From positions 1,674,001-1,738,000 of the forward strand of contig OZ251457.1 in the NCBI GenBank assembly GCA_965242565.1: a stretch of 64,000 bases of DNA. The letters run 5' to 3'. Below the pieces are notes generated by a model that was given only the letters and a program-made list of their open reading frames with translations, was not told the origin of the DNA and ran no database searches. Origin of the DNA: CATQGW01 sp965242565 (GTDB taxonomy: Bacteria > Chloroflexota > Dehalococcoidia > Bin125). The translations under genes and the position numbers were made by a program. Shown here piece after piece: positions 61,549 through 64,000 of the stretch (position 1 is the stretch's first letter; each line of letters starts with the position of its first letter).

Positions 61549-62451
61549 TCACTCGGTGTTGCGCAGCGTGGGGTCGAGGAAGTCGCGCAGCCAGTCGCCG
61601 AAGACGTTGACTACGAGCGAGACGATGATGATGGCGATACCGGGCACGGTGACGAGCCACCAGGCGATGCTGATCACGTCGCGGCCCTGGGAGATCATGA
61701 TGCCCCAAGAGATGGAGTCCTGGGGGATGCCGACGCCGAGAAAGCTGAGGCCGGCCTCGGCGATGATTACGGTGGCGACATTGAGGGTGGCGAGAATCAC
61801 GATTGAGTTGACCAGGCTGGGGAGTACGTGGCGGAGCATGATGCGCAGGTCGGTGGCGCCGATGGTGCGTGCGGCGATCACGAATTCGCGCTCCTTGAGC
61901 CCAAGCGTTTCGCCGCGCACCAGGCGGGCAAAGGTGGCCCAGAGGGCGAAGACGAGGACGACAACGACATTGCGCAGGCTGGGTTCCCAGATGGCGCGGA
62001 GGAAGACGGCGATCAGGATGGCGGGCATCGCCAGTTGGAGGTCAACGAGGGCCATGATTACGCGGCTGGTCCAGCCGCCGAACCAGCCGGCGAGGAGTCC
62101 CAGCAGAGAGCCGATCACGGTGGCCAGGGGGATCACCATGGCGATGGCGAGGAGAGAGATGCGAGCGCCGTGGATCAGGCGGCTGAGGGTGTCGCGGCCG
62201 AGATCGTCGGTGCCGAGCGGGTGTTCGAGGCTGCCTTCGGCCTGGAAGAAGGGGGGTTGCAGGCGTCCGACGAGGTCGAGTCGGAACGGGTCTTCGGGCG
62301 CGATTTGGGGACCGAAGATGCCGAGGACGAGGAAGAGCAGGAGGATGGTGAGGGTGACGCCGAGCGTCTTCGGCGAGCGGATGCGCCAGCCGCGGCGGCG
62401 GGCGGCAAAGGGCGGCTCGACCGCCGGCGGCTGGAGTTGCGTTTCCGCCAC
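61549..62451 (-). CDS. peptide/nickel-type ABC transporter permease (DppC-like)
   Basis: 300-residue inner-membrane protein with about six hydrophobic segments: LGVTLTILLLFLVLGIFGPQIAPEDP, HPLGTDDLGRDTLSRLIHGARISL, EREFVIAARTIGATDLRIMLRHVLPSL, the last being the EAA loop. Three-base gap after the DppB-like gene. Confidence 0.93.
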   Translation of the reverse strand: MAETQLQPPAVEPPFAARRRGWRIRSPKTLGVTLTILLLFLVLGIFGPQIAPEDPFRLDLVGRLQPPFFQAEGSLEHPLGTDDLGRDTLSRLIHGARISLLAIAMVIPLATVIGSLLGLLAGWFGGWTSRVIMALVDLQLAMPAILIAVFLRAIWEPSLRNVVVVLVFALWATFARLVRGETLGLKEREFVIAARTIGATDLRIMLRHVLPSLVNSIVILATLNVATVIIAEAGLSFLGVGIPQDSISWGIMISQGRDVISIAWWLVTVPGIAIIIVSLVVNVFGDWLRDFLDPTLRNTE

Positions 62452-62454
62452 GGC

Positions 62455-63390
62455 TCAGACCGCTCCCGTCCGGATGCGCGGATCGATGAACGTGTAGGAG
62501 ACGTCGACGACGAAGTTGACGAAGACGATCCAGACTGAGGTGAGCAGCACGGAGGCCTGGACGACGGGGTAGTCGGTGGCGACGATCGACTGGATGATCA
62601 GCTGTCCGAGGCCGGGCCAGGCGAAGACGGTTTCGACGATGATGGCGCCGGAGAGGATGTTGCCGACCTGGAGGCCGAGCAGGGTGACAACGGCGAGCAT
62701 GGAGTTGCGCAGGGCGTGCTTGAAGAGCACGGCGCGCTCGTTGAGCCCCTTTGCGCGGGCGGTGCGGATGTAATCCTGCTGGAGCGTGTCGAGCATGGCC
62801 GAGCGGGTGAAGCGCATGACGGCGGCGGCGGGAAACGAGCCGAGCGTGATGGCGGGCAGGATGATGCTCTGGGGGCTGGTGCGCGAGCCGGTGGGGAACC
62901 AGTCGATGTTGAGCGCGATGAACAGGATCAGCATCAGGCCGAGCCAGAAGTTGGGCACGGCCTGGCCGAACAGAGCGAGCAATCTGCTGAAGATGTCGGT
63001 CGCGCCGCCGCGTCGCACCGCGGCGACGATGCCGAGTGGAATACCGATGGCGAAGGCAACGAAGAGTCCGGCCGCGCCGAGTTGGACGGTGGCGACGACT
63101 CGCTCGCCGACGACGTCGGTGGCGGGGCGGGTGGCGCGGAAGGATTGACCGAAGTCGAGCTGGACGATGTCGATCAGGAAGCGGCCGTATTGCTCGATGA
63201 GCGGGTCGTTGAGGCCGTATCGGGTTTTCGCGGCGTCGATTTCGGCCTGGGTGGAGTCGATCGGCGCGAGCAGGGAGACGGGGTCGCCGACGGCGCGGCT
63301 CAGGAAGAAGACGATGGTGACGACGCCGAAGACGACGGCGATCGAGCGCAGGAGGCGGCCGACGGCGGCGGTACCGAGTTCGCTGCGCAT
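62455..63390 (-). CDS. peptide/nickel-type ABC transporter permease (DppB-like)
   Basis: 311-residue permease: LLRSIAVVFGVVTIVFFLSRAVGDP, RYGLNDPLIEQYGRFLIDIVQLDFGQSF, MLDTLQQDYIRTARAKGLNERAVLFKHALRNSMLAVVTLLGLQ (EAA loop). It pairs with the DppC-like protein. No ATPase genes are in the window; they may lie beyond the right edge. Confidence 0.93.
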   Translation of the reverse strand: MRSELGTAAVGRLLRSIAVVFGVVTIVFFLSRAVGDPVSLLAPIDSTQAEIDAAKTRYGLNDPLIEQYGRFLIDIVQLDFGQSFRATRPATDVVGERVVATVQLGAAGLFVAFAIGIPLGIVAAVRRGGATDIFSRLLALFGQAVPNFWLGLMLILFIALNIDWFPTGSRTSPQSIILPAITLGSFPAAAVMRFTRSAMLDTLQQDYIRTARAKGLNERAVLFKHALRNSMLAVVTLLGLQVGNILSGAIIVETVFAWPGLGQLIIQSIVATDYPVVQASVLLTSVWIVFVNFVVDVSYTFIDPRIRTGAV

Positions 63391-63489
63391 GTTGCGTTCG
63401 ATCCCTCGACGCCGGGCGCGCTTCGCCGATGCTGCGATGCGCCGATCCCACTGCGGCCGGCCGCGGCCGCGGCGGGATCGGCGCGGCGG

Positions 63490-64000
63490 CTAGGCCGACT
63501 TGACCTTCTGCGCGTAGATCGGGTTCAGGCCGGTGGAGGTGTCGTAGTACTCGTTGTAGAAGATGTCCGGCGTGGCGGCGTAGAGGTGCGGCAGGCCGAA
63601 CAACGGCACCTGGAAGGCGTTCTCGTAGGAGATGACGGCGGCCTGGTGGTAGAGGTCGTTGGCACGCTCGAAGTCGAACTCGGCGTTGGCCTCGTCGATC
63701 AGCTGCTGGAATTCGGTGAACTCCGGCAGGAAGTCGTCGCTCTCCTGGGCGTGCGAGTAGGGCGCGCCGACCGTGGTGACCAGGCGGTAGGCGAAGGCCG
63801 GTCCGAGCGGAGCGCCGGAGCTGACGCCGGCCTGGTTGAAGATGAACGGGTGGGACAGTTCGTTGTTGCGGATCAGGGAGAGGGCGTTGCCGAAGTCGGC
63901 GTAGTCGATTTCGACCTTGAAGCCGACGTCGTTGAGCATCTGCTGGACGGCGGGCATCCAGATGCGGTCGGCGGTCCAGAGGCCGGTGGGCAGGGTGATG
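63490..64000 (-). CDS. peptide-type ABC transporter substrate-binding protein, N-terminal part outside window
   Basis: C-terminal ~170 residues of an SBP_bac_5 (DppA/OppA) protein: TADRIWMPAVQQMLNDVGFKVEIDYADFGNA, FDFERANDLYHQAAVISYENAFQVPLFGLPHLYA. The frame is open to base 64000, so ATG 63957 is internal. First gene of the visible operon DppA-DppB-DppC-carboxyltransferase-carboxylase-CoA transferase. Confidence 0.9.
   Translation of the reverse strand, partial: ITLPTGLWTADRIWMPAVQQMLNDVGFKVEIDYADFGNALSLIRNNELSHPFIFNQAGVSSGAPLGPAFAYRLVTTVGAPYSHAQESDDFLPEFTEFQQLIDEANAEFDFERANDLYHQAAVISYENAFQVPLFGLPHLYAATPDIFYNEYYDTSTGLNPIYAQKVKSA

Overview
The window is GC-rich, densely coded bacterial chromosome with no rRNA or tRNA genes. 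The gene set suggests a free-living Chloroflexota-type bacterium, possibly near the Dehalococcoidia/SAR202 lineages. It includes four luciferase-like (LLM) oxidoreductases, a fused acyl-CoA carboxylase, CaiB-type CoA transferase, DUF3179 lipoprotein, ferredoxin-thioredoxin reductase and a CIRCE-controlled groEL. This placement is an inference from gene content only.

Layout. 0-5 kb: the end of an S9 peptidase, an MFS exporter, a repeat island and an IS30-type element. 5-13 kb: a minus-strand run of two LLM genes, a one-polypeptide MmeI-type restriction-modification enzyme and a hydrolase. Upstream lies a Schlafen/AlbA_2 winged-helix protein, and the block carries three copies of one 19-bp motif. 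13-19 kb: an LLM-DinB-metallohydrolase operon and two secreted proteins that share a repeated C-terminal or N-terminal module; one has a 13-base G tract in its signal-peptide region. 19-23.5 kb: fbpABC ferric iron uptake. 23.5-25.4 kb: PAC2, ferredoxin-thioredoxin reductase and rpsN. 25-34 kb: small enzymes, a VapBC-type module with orn, a ZnuB-type permease, and an 823-residue zinc-binding protein. 35-48 kb: DUF3179 and MOSC proteins, cysDN with tupABC, pyruvate kinase and groEL. 48-64 kb: a signal-peptidase-like protein, metallohydrolase, NYN nuclease, thiamine pyrophosphokinase and an LLM gene. The window ends with a long minus-strand operon of peptide-type ABC transporter, two acyl-CoA carboxylases and a CoA transferase.

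Most notable. The ferredoxin-thioredoxin reductase catalytic subunit has an in-frame UGA exactly where the second redox-active cysteine of the CHC motif belongs. The UGA is followed by a hairpin with a bulged A and a GGUC apical loop, as in bacterial SECIS elements, so the gene reads as a selenoprotein that ordinary annotation would cut in two. The 823-residue zinc lipoprotein looks like a ZnuA/AztC binding protein with a whole AztD-like beta-propeller zinc chaperone inserted between two His-rich linkers.

Intergenic islands near 3, 27, 28, 35, 44-46 and 60 kb are mosaics of the same short palindromic repeats. In two places (the IS30 transposase and pyruvate kinase) these repeats have become C-terminal coding extensions.
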